DNA of 64,000 bases from CAVRQM01 sp964250775 (GTDB lineage: Bacteria > Pseudomonadota > Alphaproteobacteria > Acetobacterales > Acetobacteraceae): NCBI GenBank assembly GCA_964250775.1, contig CAXUHK010000002.1:1-64000 (forward strand). Direction: 5' to 3'. Shown here piece after piece: positions 27,108-36,697 of this stretch (within the stretch, counting starts at the first letter, position 1; every line of letters begins with the position of its first letter). The notes beneath the pieces are model-generated. The model was not told the origin of the DNA. It did no database searches and was given only the letters and a program-made list of their open reading frames with translations. A program made the translations under genes and the position numbers.

Positions 27108-28306
27108 GCGGCGCTCGGCATCGGCACGTCGCGGTACAGCCGCTCCAGCTTGCGGCGGAACGCCGGCTCGCCTTTGCGCAGCGTGCCCGCCACCGGATCC
27201 GCTCCCGCCAACATGGTGTCGGTCGCCTCCCGCGAGAAATCGACGACGAAGCGGACCCGCTCGCCGCGGCGATGCTCGACCCGTTCGGGCACGGTTGCAA
27301 GCGCGCGGCCGGACGCCATCGCCGCTTTCACCTCGTCAACGACGACGCAGGCGTCCTCGCACGCCTGCGTCGCCCCTTGGCCCAGCGTCGGCGCCATCGG
27401 GTGCGCGCTGTCGCCCACCAGCAGCACGCCGGGCCCGCCGCCATAGGCGACGCTGCCCTCCTGCAGCCGCGCCCAATGCAGGCGCCTGGCGTGGCGCTGG
27501 ATCGCGGCGATCAGGAAGGCCGCTTGCGCCGACGGCTCGCCGCGATCCGGGCAATGGGCGGCAGCCAGGGACTCCGTGCGCTTCATCTCCTCCGGCACGC
27601 CGCTTTCGATCGAGATCGGAAACGATCCTGCGCAGTAGACGAGATCTCCCGGCACGCGGAACGCGAGCAGCCGGTTGGCGCCGTTGAACCATTGGCCGTA
27701 ATCGTCGATCGGGCAGCCGGCCCCGGCGGGAAACAGCACGCGGTACAGGCAGGCGCCAAGGAAGCGCGGCGCCTCCGGCGATCCCAGCACGAGCTCGCGG
27801 ATTGGCGAGTAGCGGCCGTCGGCGGCGACCAGCAGGTCGATGTCCTCGATGGCATGGCTGCGCCCGGTGGCACGGTCGCGCCAAGTGACGATGGCGCCCC
27901 GACCTGTCCACTGGCAGGCGGTCAGTTCCGCGCCGAACGTGATCCAGGGGCGGATCGGCGCGCGCAGCAAGGCGTACAGCTCGGCCCAACGGATGCGCAC
28001 GCCGGGATTGTCCGCCACGGTGTCGAGCGCCAAGTCCATCAGCGTCCGCCCGTCGGTGAGCGAGACCTGCCAGTGCCGCCACGGCAGGCTGCGGGCCACG
28101 ATGGCGGCGGCGCTGTCGGGCAGATGCGCCGCGAGGCACTTGATCGCGTTGGGGCCGATGTTGAGGCCGGTGCCGGCGTCGGCGTGGTCGCGTGGGCCGG
28201 CGCGCTCCAGGCAGACCAGCTCGATGTCGCGACGCGGGGCGAGGCCGGCGACGACCAGGCTGCCGGCGACCCCGGCCCCGACCACGACGATGCGCGGCCG
28301 GCTCAC
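27104..28306 (-). CDS. FAD-dependent aromatic/heterocycle monooxygenase
   Basis: 400 residues of the group A flavoprotein hydroxylase family (salicylate or 6-hydroxynicotinate hydroxylase, HpxO type). GAGVAGSLVVAGL binds FAD, DLLVAADGRYSPIRE is the DG motif, and VLLVGDSAHPMAPTLGQGATQACEDA is the GD motif. It would hydroxylate a ring using NAD(P)H and O2. Placement directly before a ring-opening amidohydrolase gene suggests the oxidised heterocycle is that enzyme's substrate. GTG start with GTGA overlap. Confidence 0.88.
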   Translation of the reverse strand: MSRPRIVVVGAGVAGSLVVAGLAPRRDIELVCLERAGPRDHADAGTGLNIGPNAIKCLAAHLPDSAAAIVARSLPWRHWQVSLTDGRTLMDLALDTVADNPGVRIRWAELYALLRAPIRPWITFGAELTACQWTGRGAIVTWRDRATGRSHAIEDIDLLVAADGRYSPIRELVLGSPEAPRFLGACLYRVLFPAGAGCPIDDYGQWFNGANRLLAFRVPGDLVYCAGSFPISIESGVPEEMKRTESLAAAHCPDRGEPSAQAAFLIAAIQRHARRLHWARLQEGSVAYGGGPGVLLVGDSAHPMAPTLGQGATQACEDACVVVDEVKAAMASGRALATVPERVEHRRGERVRFVVDFSREATDTMLAGADPVAGTLRKGEPAFRRKLERLYRDVPMPSAA

Positions 28307-29337
28307 GCGACGCGCTCGGCGATGATGGCGACCAGGCCGCCGCCGTCCGGCCCCTGGTGCTCGGCGCCGCCGGAGACGAACAGCGCGGTGTCGCCCAGGA
28401 TGCCGGCGACGATGGCGCCGACCGCGGCCTGGATGTGGCGCTGCTGGTCGATGTCGCCGTCAACCAGCATGGTGTGCGGCCGACCGCGCACCAAGCCGTC
28501 GCGCGACGCCTCGCACTTCACGAACGCGGCGCGGACGCGGCCGGGTGCCGCGACCTGCGCCGCCGGCGGGAACCCGAGCTGTCGCAACAGGCCATGCACG
28601 CCCGCCACGTCCAGCGCGTCGGCCAGGGCGCAGTGCCCGATGGCGAGCGGGCCGGACCATTGCCGGCTCATGCCGAGCACGACCACCTCGTTGCGCCGTG
28701 TCTCGATGCCGGCCGAGATGCTGGCGACGGCCGAGAACTTGGCGAAATCGCGCAGCAGTGTCGCTTCGCTCGCCTGCCCTGCGTCGAGTTCGCCAAGCGC
28801 CACCGCGACGCCGAGTGCCCCGGCGGCACGACCCTGGCGCATCAGCTCGGCATTGGGGGCCGGTCCCTTGACCTGGACGAAATGCACGTCCTCCGCCGCG
28901 ATCCCGGCCGCGATCCGGGCGACGCTCACCGCCTGCGCCACCGCGTCGATCTGTGCCTGTCGCCCGATGTCGGGTTCCCGCATCGGGGCCGTGAAGCCGA
29001 CACCCACGGCCAGCGCCGCTTCGGTCGGCGTACCGCCTGAAGCGGCCGTGAACACCGTGTAGTGTGGCGACAGCACGCCCTCGACGCCGCCCGAGAACAC
29101 GAGCGGGATGCGGGCACGCACCGCCTCCGCGCTCTCGCCCAGCCGCTCGCCGATCAGCCATGACAGCGACTGCGCGAGGTAGCCGCGCGTGTAGTCGTTG
29201 ACCAGGCCGTTGCCATGGGTCTTGCCGATCACCGCCACGATGCTCGCGGGATCGACGCTCCCGGCGTCGATCGCGGCGCGCAGGCCGGACACGTCGCCGG
29301 GATCGGCCAAGCCGAAACGATGCACGTCGGCACGCAT
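28303..29337 (-). CDS. Ring-opening amidohydrolase (barbiturase / cyanuric acid hydrolase family)
   Basis: 344 residues with the threefold pseudo-symmetric plan of AtzD/TrzD/barbiturase. Each third supplies a Lys and a Ser: GKTHGNGLVNDYTRG and VFSGGVEGVLS (domain 1), VQVKGP and ASISAGIE (domain 2), FVKCEASRDG and FVSGGAEHQGPDGGG (domain 3). The known enzymes hydrolyse barbiturate or cyanurate. This is a rare family, and together with the monooxygenase, carbamoylase and hydantoinase it defines the operon as cyclic-ureide catabolism. The exact ring is not predictable. Confidence 0.92.
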   Translation of the reverse strand: MRADVHRFGLADPGDVSGLRAAIDAGSVDPASIVAVIGKTHGNGLVNDYTRGYLAQSLSWLIGERLGESAEAVRARIPLVFSGGVEGVLSPHYTVFTAASGGTPTEAALAVGVGFTAPMREPDIGRQAQIDAVAQAVSVARIAAGIAAEDVHFVQVKGPAPNAELMRQGRAAGALGVAVALGELDAGQASEATLLRDFAKFSAVASISAGIETRRNEVVVLGMSRQWSGPLAIGHCALADALDVAGVHGLLRQLGFPPAAQVAAPGRVRAAFVKCEASRDGLVRGRPHTMLVDGDIDQQRHIQAAVGAIVAGILGDTALFVSGGAEHQGPDGGGLVAIIAERVA

Positions 29338-29345
29338 GGCGGCCG

Positions 29346-30158
29346 TCAGTCGGTCGAGAACACGTAGACGGAATGGACGTAGCCGAGGGCGAGCGCCGCG
29401 TACCAAGCCGCCACCAGCGCCAGCATCACGCCGCACACCGCGACACCCCGCGCCATCATGCGCGGCGGGTCGACGAAGGTGCGCCGCGGGTAGGCGCCGA
29501 ACGCCCGCGACTCCATTGACATCACCATCATCGAGGCGCGGCGCAGGCTGCCGACCAGCAGCGGCATGGCGTAGCGCTTGGTCTCGCCGATACGCCCGGC
29601 GATGCCACGGCCGCGCGCCACGCCGCGCACCGCCTGCGCCGCCCGGATGGTCTTGATCTCCTCCTCGATGGTCGGGACGATGCGCAGCGCTATGAAGAAG
29701 GCGTAGGCGATGCGGTACGGCACCCGCATCTGCGTCACCAGCGCGATCGCCAGCTCGCGCGGGTCCGAGGTGCGGACGAACACCAGCGACGCCAGCACGA
29801 TGGTGTAGATGCGCAGCGCCGAGGCCAGCGCGTAGTCGGCGCTCTCGACATAGATCGGGTGGCCGGCGACGCGGAACGCGACGTGGGTTCCGGGCAAGGT
29901 CAGCGTCTGCACGATCCAGAAGCTGACGCAGGCGAGGCCGAACAGCCAGGTCGCTCGGAACAAATCGCCGGGCGAGATCGGCGCCAGCACGAGCGCCGTG
30001 AACAGCACGCCCAGGGCCACGACGATCTGCACCCAGGCGATGTAGGCGCCGAACGCCAGCAGCGAGATCGCGACCACCCAGACCAGCTTGGTCAGGGGGT
30101 CGAGCCGGTTGAAGAACGACGACCCGGCGCGGAACTGGAACGCCGCCTTGCGGCTCAT
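29346..30158 (-). CDS. ECF transporter T component (YkoC/EcfT)
   Basis: 270 residues. FFNRLDPLTKLVWVVAISLL is the family entry, and five or six membrane helices follow. The coupling-helix signature of the Ala-Arg-Gly type appears as SMESRAFGAYPRRT. It links the ATPase to the substrate-binding S component. The ATG overlaps the ATPase stop as ATGA. Confidence 0.9.
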   Translation of the reverse strand: MSRKAAFQFRAGSSFFNRLDPLTKLVWVVAISLLAFGAYIAWVQIVVALGVLFTALVLAPISPGDLFRATWLFGLACVSFWIVQTLTLPGTHVAFRVAGHPIYVESADYALASALRIYTIVLASLVFVRTSDPRELAIALVTQMRVPYRIAYAFFIALRIVPTIEEEIKTIRAAQAVRGVARGRGIAGRIGETKRYAMPLLVGSLRRASMMVMSMESRAFGAYPRRTFVDPPRMMARGVAVCGVMLALVAAWYAALALGYVHSVYVFSTD

Positions 30159-31942
30159 GCCGCGACCGAGGCCCGGGACAGGGCGATCGACCGTACCAGG
30201 CCCGGTAGCGAGAGGGTCGGGCGGACCGGGCCGGCCGGGTGCGCCGCCGCCAGCGCCGCGCCGATCTCGAACACCGGCGGCGCCAGCAGGCCGGCCTCGC
30301 CGAGCAGGGCGCGGTCGGCGAACATCGCTTGCGGCTCGCCATCGAACACCAATTTTCCCCGGCTCAGCACCAGCGCGCGTTCGGACCACTCGGCCACCAG
30401 CCGGACGTCATGGGTGATCATCAGCACGGTGGTGCCGTAACGCTGGCGCAGCCGCGCCATCATCTGCATCAACTGCTGCGCGCGCTCGTGGTCCTGGCCG
30501 ATGGTCGGCTCGTCGAGTACCAGCAAGCGCGGCTCCAGCACCAGCATGGTGGCGACGCTGAGCCGGCGGCGCTCGCCGAGGCTGAGGCTGAACGGGGAGC
30601 GCTCGCGATAGTGCGGCAGGTCGACGGCGGCGAGCATCTCGTCCACCCGCTCGCGCACGGCGGCGTCCGAGAAGCCACGAACCTGGAGGCCATAGGCCAC
30701 TTCGTCCCACACCCGATCGGTGACGAACTGGTGGTCCGGGTTCTGGAACACGTAGCCGATCTCGGCGGCGACCTCGCGCGGCTCCAGGCCGGCCACGTCC
30801 TTGTCGCCGAGCCAGACGCTGCCGCGCGGCGGCTGGTTGATCCGCATCAGCAGGCGCGCCAGGGTCGTCTTGCCGGAGCCGTTGCGCCCGCAGAGCGCCA
30901 CCATCCGGCCGGCGCCGAGCGAAAAATCCACGTCCCGCAGCGTGGGCAGTGCGCGGTCGTAGCCGAAGGTCAAGTGCCGCACCTGCAACAGCGGCTTCCC
31001 GGGATCGGCCGGCGCCGGCTCGGTCGAGTCGGCGGGCAGCGTCCGCTGGCCCACGAAGCGGGCGGCGAACCGCACCGCCTCGCGGACATCGAGCGGCACG
31101 TTCGCGGCACTCAGGCTTTCGCCTTGCGCATCCGCCAGCGCCAGCGCGAACTCCGCCGCCTGCGGGAACCAGGCGCTGACCGGGACCGCGGCCGCGTCCT
31201 CGGACCGCGCCGCGCGCCGGCGCGAGAAGGCGTCGCGCGGGGTGCCGTCGAAGGCGATGGCGCCTTGGTCCATCATCACCACCCGCGACACGCGGTCGGC
31301 CAGTTCGTCGACGCGGTGCTCGACGATGACGATGGTGGTGCCGGCCTCGCGCTTCAGCCGCTCCAGCACCGCGAACACCTCCGCCATGCCGGCCGGGTCG
31401 AGGTTGGCGGTCGGCTCGTCCAGCACCAGCAGGCGCGGCCGCGTCGCCAGCACCGCGGCGATGCTGACGCGCTGCTTCTCGCCGCCGGACAGATCAAAGA
31501 TCGAGCGTTCGCCGAAGCCGTCGAGGCCGACGGCGGCCAGCGCCTCAGCCTGCCGTGCCACGATCTCGGCGGCCGGGTGGCACAAATTCTCCAGCCCGAA
31601 GCAAACCTCGTCGCGTACGCGGGTGTTGACGATCTGTGCTTCGGGGTCTTGGAACACCATGCCGACCTCGACCGCGAAACGCGCCACCTTGGTGTCCGCC
31701 ACGGCATGGCCGCACACCGTCGCCTGGCCGGTGAGCCGGCCCTTCAGGGTATGCGGGATGGTGCCGTTCAGGAGCTGCAGCAGGGTGCTCTTGCCGCATC
31801 CGCTGGGGCCGAGGACGAGCACGAACTCGCCCTCGCCGACCGTGAGCGACACGTCGCGCAACACTGGGTCGCGTTCGCCCTCGTAGGTGTAGGAGACATC
31901 GTGGATGTCGATGAGAGGGGCGGCCAGGCCCGCGTCAGGCAA
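30155..31942 (-). CDS. ECF transporter fused double ATPase (YkoD-like)
   Basis: About 595 residues with two complete ABC domains in one chain: Walker A GPSGCGKST and GRNGSGKTT, signatures LSGGEKQR and LSLGERRR, Walker B LLVLDEPTANLD and LLVLDEPTIGQD. Both sites look active, unlike the sugar-type ATPases in this window. The fused arrangement is that of YkoD. The start is uncertain: a TTG at 31942 overlaps the S-component gene by 8 bases and fits the domain start; an upstream start at 32020 would overlap it by 86. Confidence 0.88.
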   Translation of the reverse strand: MPDAGLAAPLIDIHDVSYTYEGERDPVLRDVSLTVGEGEFVLVLGPSGCGKSTLLQLLNGTIPHTLKGRLTGQATVCGHAVADTKVARFAVEVGMVFQDPEAQIVNTRVRDEVCFGLENLCHPAAEIVARQAEALAAVGLDGFGERSIFDLSGGEKQRVSIAAVLATRPRLLVLDEPTANLDPAGMAEVFAVLERLKREAGTTIVIVEHRVDELADRVSRVVMMDQGAIAFDGTPRDAFSRRRAARSEDAAAVPVSAWFPQAAEFALALADAQGESLSAANVPLDVREAVRFAARFVGQRTLPADSTEPAPADPGKPLLQVRHLTFGYDRALPTLRDVDFSLGAGRMVALCGRNGSGKTTLARLLMRINQPPRGSVWLGDKDVAGLEPREVAAEIGYVFQNPDHQFVTDRVWDEVAYGLQVRGFSDAAVRERVDEMLAAVDLPHYRERSPFSLSLGERRRLSVATMLVLEPRLLVLDEPTIGQDHERAQQLMQMMARLRQRYGTTVLMITHDVRLVAEWSERALVLSRGKLVFDGEPQAMFADRALLGEAGLLAPPVFEIGAALAAAHPAGPVRPTLSLPGLVRSIALSRASVAA

Positions 31943-32627
31943 CGGAACGTCGGGCGCGCAGCTCGATCCCCTGGCCGGCGATGGCGGTGCCGCGCAGCAC
32001 CCCGGCGCGGGCGAGGGCATGGGCGATCGGCTTGACCAGGATGATGGCGTAGACCGCGCCGCTGGCCATGCGGATCAGCAGCGCCAGCAGGTTATAGCTG
32101 AGGCCCATGTTGCCGACTCCGAAGAAGTAAACTTCCGGCATCTGTTGCAGCAACGGCGCCAGCGCTCCGGACATGGCCAGCACCGAGAGCGTCCAACGGC
32201 GGTAGCCGTAGAGCGCGAAACCGAAATCCGACATGAAGCCCTGCAGGAAACCGGCGCCCAGCACCATGATGCCGTTCGGGTTGCCGGACAGCACCTGCGC
32301 CACGCCGTTCATCGTCTCGGCCAAGGTCGCGGCGCCCGGCTTGCGGATGATGTAGCCGCACAGCGGGCCGGCAATGTAGAAGCCGCCGCAGATCGCGGCG
32401 AAGGCCAGGAAGCCGTAACTGCCGGAGAACGTCATGAACAATCGGCCGACCATGGCGTTGGGCGTGCCCAGCACGCCGTTGATGACCCCGATCACCGCCA
32501 TGATGACGATCTCCATCAGGGTGAAGGCGACAAAGAACGTGCCGCCGGTTCGGCTCCTAAAATAGGCAAACGCCGCCAGGGCGATGCCGATTGCGGCAAC
32601 AATGAGGTAGAGCGTGCCAACGTTCAT
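31935..32627 (-). CDS. ECF transporter S component (YkoE-like)
   Basis: 230 residues with about six membrane helices. AGPLCGYIIRKPGAATLAET and GFMSDFGFALYGYRRW are the YkoE hallmarks. YkoEDC systems are held to import hydroxymethylpyrimidine/thiamine-like molecules, so a pyrimidine-like ligand would fit the operon. It is the first gene of the run of 17, and its promoter should lie in the 95 bases that separate it from the divergent DUF3891 gene. Confidence 0.82.
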   Translation of the reverse strand: MNVGTLYLIVAAIGIALAAFAYFRSRTGGTFFVAFTLMEIVIMAVIGVINGVLGTPNAMVGRLFMTFSGSYGFLAFAAICGGFYIAGPLCGYIIRKPGAATLAETMNGVAQVLSGNPNGIMVLGAGFLQGFMSDFGFALYGYRRWTLSVLAMSGALAPLLQQMPEVYFFGVGNMGLSYNLLALLIRMASGAVYAIILVKPIAHALARAGVLRGTAIAGQGIELRARRSVA

Positions 32628-32722
32628 GTGCCTGTCTCCGCTGTTCCGCGGCTATGGAACTCAAGTTCCGTGCCAGGATTCGGCTCTAGGCACGGTCGAG
32701 GCGGAAGCGTTAGCCTGCTCGC

Positions 32723-33472
32723 ATGATGTTCCTCGAACGTCCGGGCCATCCGGCGCTGGCCATCAGCCAGCCGATGCACGCCTGGGTCTCCGGCCAGTTG
32801 CTGCGGGCCTGGGCGGACGACTTCCACCCGGCGCTGGCGCTGGCGGCGGAGCAGCACGACATCGCCTGGCTGGACTGGGAGACGGCGCCGAGTTTCGACG
32901 CGGCGACCGGGCGCCCGCACCTGTTCCGCGACGTGGGGGCGGCCATCCACGCCCCGATGTGGGCACGCGGCGTGGACCGGGCGCTGGCCGCCTGGGGGTC
33001 GCGCGTGGCGCTGCTGGTCTCGCGCCATGGCGGCGTGATCTACACCAGGTTCACCGACCGGCACCGGCTCTCGGCGGCGGATGCCGAGGCCGCGTCCCAC
33101 TACCTGCGGCGTCAGGCCCCGCTGGAGGCCGCATGGTCGCGCGAACTCGGGCTGAGCGACGACCGCCTCGCGCATGAGAGCAGCCTGATCGCGTTCGTCG
33201 ATACCATGTCGCTGGCGCTGTGCGGCGAACTGGCCGCGCCGCTCGACTTGACGGTGCAGGACGGCACGGGATCGCGGCGGGAGTTCCACCTGCGCGCCAG
33301 TGGCCCGGCCGGCGAGTTCACGCTGACGCCGTGGCCGTTCCGCGATCCGGAGCTGGTCGTCACCGGCGAGGCGCGGCCGTTGCCGGCCGGCGGCTGCGCC
33401 GACGAGGCCGCGATGCGGGCATGGCTCGGGTCGTCGGTCCGAACCGAGCTTCGGATACGCGTGGCGCCGTGA
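32723..33472 (+). CDS. DUF3891-family protein
   Basis: 249 residues matching the DUF3891 pattern: ISQPMHAWVSGQLLRAW near the start, then AEQHDIAWLDWETAPSFDAATGRP, a helical His/Asp-rich layout like HD-type proteins. Members have no established function. It is divergent from the ECF operon and followed 31 bases later by the TspO-like gene. Confidence 0.8.
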   Translation: MMFLERPGHPALAISQPMHAWVSGQLLRAWADDFHPALALAAEQHDIAWLDWETAPSFDAATGRPHLFRDVGAAIHAPMWARGVDRALAAWGSRVALLVSRHGGVIYTRFTDRHRLSAADAEAASHYLRRQAPLEAAWSRELGLSDDRLAHESSLIAFVDTMSLALCGELAAPLDLTVQDGTGSRREFHLRASGPAGEFTLTPWPFRDPELVVTGEARPLPAGGCADEAAMRAWLGSSVRTELRIRVAP

Positions 33473-33503
33473 TACCTCTCAGCTATCGACGAACAGGTGA
33501 CGC

Positions 33504-33995
33504 ATGGACAGGAACGAATCCGCCTTGGTTGCCGGCACGGCAGTGCTGGCGGCGGCCCTGACCGGCGCGCGCAACGGGCCGCAGCGACCGTCCACCGCCA
33601 CCTGGTATGCCCTGCTGCGCAAACCCGGCTACACGCCGCCGGGTCCGTTGATCGGCGCGGCCTGGGGAGTGCTGGAGACGCTGCTGGCCGTGTCGGGATA
33701 TCGCCTGCTGCGGGCGCCGGCCACGGACGCGCGCGGCGTCGCGCTGGGAGCGTGGACGCTCACTCTGCTGGGTCTGGCGGGATACCCCTGGCTGTTCTTC
33801 CGGCGCAAGCGGCTGCGCTCGAGCACGGTGGCGTCGGGCGCCATGCTCGCGAGCGCCGCCGGCCTGGCGTTCGCGGCAAGGAAAATCGACGAGCCGACCG
33901 CGGCCATGACCCTGCCGTTGCTGGCATGGCTCGGCTTCGCGACGCTGCTGAGCGAGGAGCTGTGGCGGCGCAACCCCGGCCTGTCGCGCGACTAG
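33504..33995 (+). CDS. tspO: TspO/MBR-family membrane protein
   Basis: 163 residues with five predicted helices. WYALLRKPGYTPPGPLIGAAW is the family signature after helix 1, and PWLFFRRKRL and later FATLLSEELWRRN follow. TspO binds porphyrins and, in Rhodobacter, dampens pigment gene expression. Some Trp residues usual in the family are replaced, so the match is a divergent one. The reaction-centre cluster lies 4 kb away, which makes a pigment-related role possible but unproven. Confidence 0.72.
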   Translation: MDRNESALVAGTAVLAAALTGARNGPQRPSTATWYALLRKPGYTPPGPLIGAAWGVLETLLAVSGYRLLRAPATDARGVALGAWTLTLLGLAGYPWLFFRRKRLRSSTVASGAMLASAAGLAFAARKIDEPTAAMTLPLLAWLGFATLLSEELWRRNPGLSRD

Positions 33996-34002
33996 GCCCC
34001 GA

Positions 34003-35550
34003 TCATTCCATGACGGCGGAATGGTCCACCGCCGCCGGCGCCGCCGACCGGCGTAGCAGGAACACCAGCGGCATCACGGCGAGGCAGGTCAGCATCAGCA
34101 GCTTGAAGTCGTCCATGTAGCCGATCATGGTCGCCTGCGACGTGACCAGCGCGTCGAGCGAGCCGCGGCCGGCCGTCGTGGTCGGGTTCATCCACTGCTC
34201 CATGGCCGACGTTCGCAGCGCGGCGTTGAACGGCGTGACGTAGGCGGCGATGGTCGCGTGGTTGGCTTGCACGTTCTCGGCCAGCAACGCGGTCACGACC
34301 GAGATGCCGACGCTCGAGCCGATGTTGCGCGAGAGGTTGAACAGCCCGGTGCCAGCGCCGCGGCTGCCGGCGGGCAGGGTCGAGAAGGTGACGACCGAGA
34401 GCGGCACGAACAGGAAGCCGAGGCCGGCGCCCTGGACGAACCCGACGACCACGATCGTGGTCTGCGACACGTCGGTGGTCCAGCCGGTCATGTCGTACAT
34501 CGCCCAGGCGGTGAGCCCGAGCCCGGCCAGCAACAGCCACCGTATCTCGACCCGGCCGATCAGCTTGCCCACGGCGAACATGCACACCATCGTGCCGATG
34601 CCGCGCGGCCCCATGACGATCCCGGCAGTGACCACCGGATAGCCGATCAGGGTCTGCAGGAACGGCGTCATCAGCGCCATCGACGCGAGATAGCTGATGC
34701 CGACGATGAAGATGAACACCATGCCCAGGGCGAAGTTGCGGTCCAGGAACAGGCGCGGGTTCACGAACGGCGTCCTGCTCGTGAAGCTGTGCACCACGAA
34801 CACGTAGAGCGCGGCGGCGGCGACCAGCGCCTCGATCATGATCTCGCCCGAGGAGAACCAGTCGAGCTGCTCGCCCCGGTCGAGGAAGATCTGCAGCGAG
34901 GCGATCGCGAGGCTGAGCGCGCCGAAGCCAAGCCAGTCGAGCCGGGCGCGGATGTCGGTCTTGGTCTCCATCACGAAGGCGCTGACGCCCGCGAACGCCA
35001 CCGCGCCGATGCCGACGTTGATGTAGAACACCCAGCGCCAGCTTATGTTGTCGGTCAGCCAGCCGCCGATCACCGGGCCGAGCACCGGCCCGACCATCAC
35101 GGCCACGCCGAACAGCGCCATCGCCGAGCCGCGCTCCTCGGGGGCGTAGATGTCGAGCAGGATCGACTGCGACAGCGGCACCAGCGCCGCGCCGAAGAAG
35201 CCTTGCAGCAGGCGGAATGCCACGATCTGCATCAGCGACTGGGCCAGGCCGCACAGCACCGAGGCGACCACGAACCCGGCAATCGAGATCAGCAGCATCC
35301 GCCTGCGGCCGAAGCGCGCGGCGAAGAAGCCGGACGGCGGCGTCATGATCGCCGCCGCCGTGATGTACGAGGTCAGCACCCAGTTGATCTGGTCGGCGCT
35401 GGCCGCGACGCTGCCCTGGATGTACGGCAGCGCCACGTTAGCGATGGTGGTGTCCAGCGCCTGCATGATGACCGCGAGGGTCACGCAGGCGGTGATGGCT
35501 CCCCGGTTGGCGATCCGCCCGGCTGCGCCCGCGGCAGGCACGCTAGACAT
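34003..35550 (-). CDS. emrB: DHA2-family multidrug exporter (EmrB-like)
   Basis: 515 residues with 14 predicted membrane segments. Motif C-like GPVLGPVIGGWLTDNISWRWVFYINV and the early ALDTTIANVALPYIQGS are typical of EmrB/QacA proteins. The ATG at 35550 overlaps the EmrA gene by 8 bases; an upstream start at 35607 is less likely. With EmrA it expels hydrophobic compounds across both membranes. Confidence 0.92.
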   Translation of the reverse strand: MSSVPAAGAAGRIANRGAITACVTLAVIMQALDTTIANVALPYIQGSVAASADQINWVLTSYITAAAIMTPPSGFFAARFGRRRMLLISIAGFVVASVLCGLAQSLMQIVAFRLLQGFFGAALVPLSQSILLDIYAPEERGSAMALFGVAVMVGPVLGPVIGGWLTDNISWRWVFYINVGIGAVAFAGVSAFVMETKTDIRARLDWLGFGALSLAIASLQIFLDRGEQLDWFSSGEIMIEALVAAAALYVFVVHSFTSRTPFVNPRLFLDRNFALGMVFIFIVGISYLASMALMTPFLQTLIGYPVVTAGIVMGPRGIGTMVCMFAVGKLIGRVEIRWLLLAGLGLTAWAMYDMTGWTTDVSQTTIVVVGFVQGAGLGFLFVPLSVVTFSTLPAGSRGAGTGLFNLSRNIGSSVGISVVTALLAENVQANHATIAAYVTPFNAALRTSAMEQWMNPTTTAGRGSLDALVTSQATMIGYMDDFKLLMLTCLAVMPLVFLLRRSAAPAAVDHSAVME

Positions 35551-36682
35551 GGCGGCCGCGAACCCGGTCGAGCAAAGCCTGCAGGGCGTTCGGCAGGCCG
35601 CGGGCATGGCCGGTCTCGGCCTCGACGACGACGCTCATGCCGACGCGCAGCGGCGGCTTGTCGCCCGACATGTCGAGCCGCACCCGCATCGGGATGCGCT
35701 GCACCACCTTCACCCAGTTGCCGGTGGTGTTCTGCGCCGGCAGCAACGAGAAGGAGGAACCCGACGCCGGGCTGATGCTCTCCACGGTGCCCCGCCAAGC
35801 CACGCCCGGATAGGTGTCCACGGTCACGACCGCCTGCTGGCCGGGCCGCACGTAGGTGAGCTCGGTCTCCTTCGGGCTGGCCTCGACCCAGACATCGGTG
35901 TCGGAGATCAGGCTGAATCCCGGCTGCGCCGCGCGCAGGTAGCCGCCGACCTGCAGCGAATCGACGTTGGTGACGATGCCGTCGAACGGCGCCCGCACCA
36001 CGGCGTCGTTGATGTCGTGCTGCGCCGCGTCCACGGCGGACTTGGCCTGCCTGTAGAACGGGTTGTCCTCGACCGGCTGGTTGGCGTCGTTGCCGAGCTG
36101 CGCCAGCAAGGCCTGCGCGTTGGCCTGCGCCACCGTCACGTTCTCATACCGGGCCACCAGATCGTGCTGCGCCTGGTCGAAGCTGGCGCGCGAGGCGACG
36201 ACGCTGGCGGCCAGGTCCTGCTGCCGCTTGAACACGCTGGTGTAGTACGGGATGTCGGCGCGGGCCTGCTCGATCTGGGTCAGGGCCTGCCTGTAGGCCG
36301 CCTGCTGCGTCAGCACCTGGTTGCGCACCGTGCCGAGCTGCGCCTGCGCGCCCTCCAGCGCGATGCGCAACGCGGTGTCGCGCAGCCGGAACAGCACGTC
36401 GCCCTTCCTCACGTGCTGGTTGTTGCGCACCTCGACACTGGCCACCAGGCCCGAAACGTCGGTGGTGACGCCGACCGATTGCGCCTGGACGTAGGCGTTG
36501 TCGGTGGCCATGACCTGGCCGCCGGTGACGTATTCATAGGCGCCGGCGGTCAGCGCCACCGGCAGCAACGCGAACAGCAGCGGCCGCGGCGAGCGCCGCC
36601 GCCGCGCCACCACGGGAACGGCAGGCGGAAGCGCGCGCGTGAGCGGCTCGTGGTCGACGATGCTGGTGTTGTTGGTGTCCAT
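35543..36682 (-). CDS. emrA: EmrA/HlyD-family membrane fusion protein
   Basis: 379 residues. One membrane helix at about residues 33-51 (PLLFALLPVALTAGAYEYV) is followed by the lipoyl-like half motif (DNAYVQAQSVGVTTDVSGLV), a long alpha hairpin (residues 100-220) and the beta-barrel domain. It bridges the inner-membrane pump to the outer membrane. The gene lies 15 bases after a MarR gene, so the three form one operon. Confidence 0.92.
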   Translation of the reverse strand: MDTNNTSIVDHEPLTRALPPAVPVVARRRRSPRPLLFALLPVALTAGAYEYVTGGQVMATDNAYVQAQSVGVTTDVSGLVASVEVRNNQHVRKGDVLFRLRDTALRIALEGAQAQLGTVRNQVLTQQAAYRQALTQIEQARADIPYYTSVFKRQQDLAASVVASRASFDQAQHDLVARYENVTVAQANAQALLAQLGNDANQPVEDNPFYRQAKSAVDAAQHDINDAVVRAPFDGIVTNVDSLQVGGYLRAAQPGFSLISDTDVWVEASPKETELTYVRPGQQAVVTVDTYPGVAWRGTVESISPASGSSFSLLPAQNTTGNWVKVVQRIPMRVRLDMSGDKPPLRVGMSVVVEAETGHARGLPNALQALLDRVRGRHV

Positions 36683-36697
36683 GCTACTCTCGCGGGT

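Noticed and set aside
32628..32722. TPP riboswitch before the YkoEDC-like importer
   Set aside because: I looked for the CUGAGA and ACCUG-type core of the THI box and did not find it, so vitamin control is not supported.
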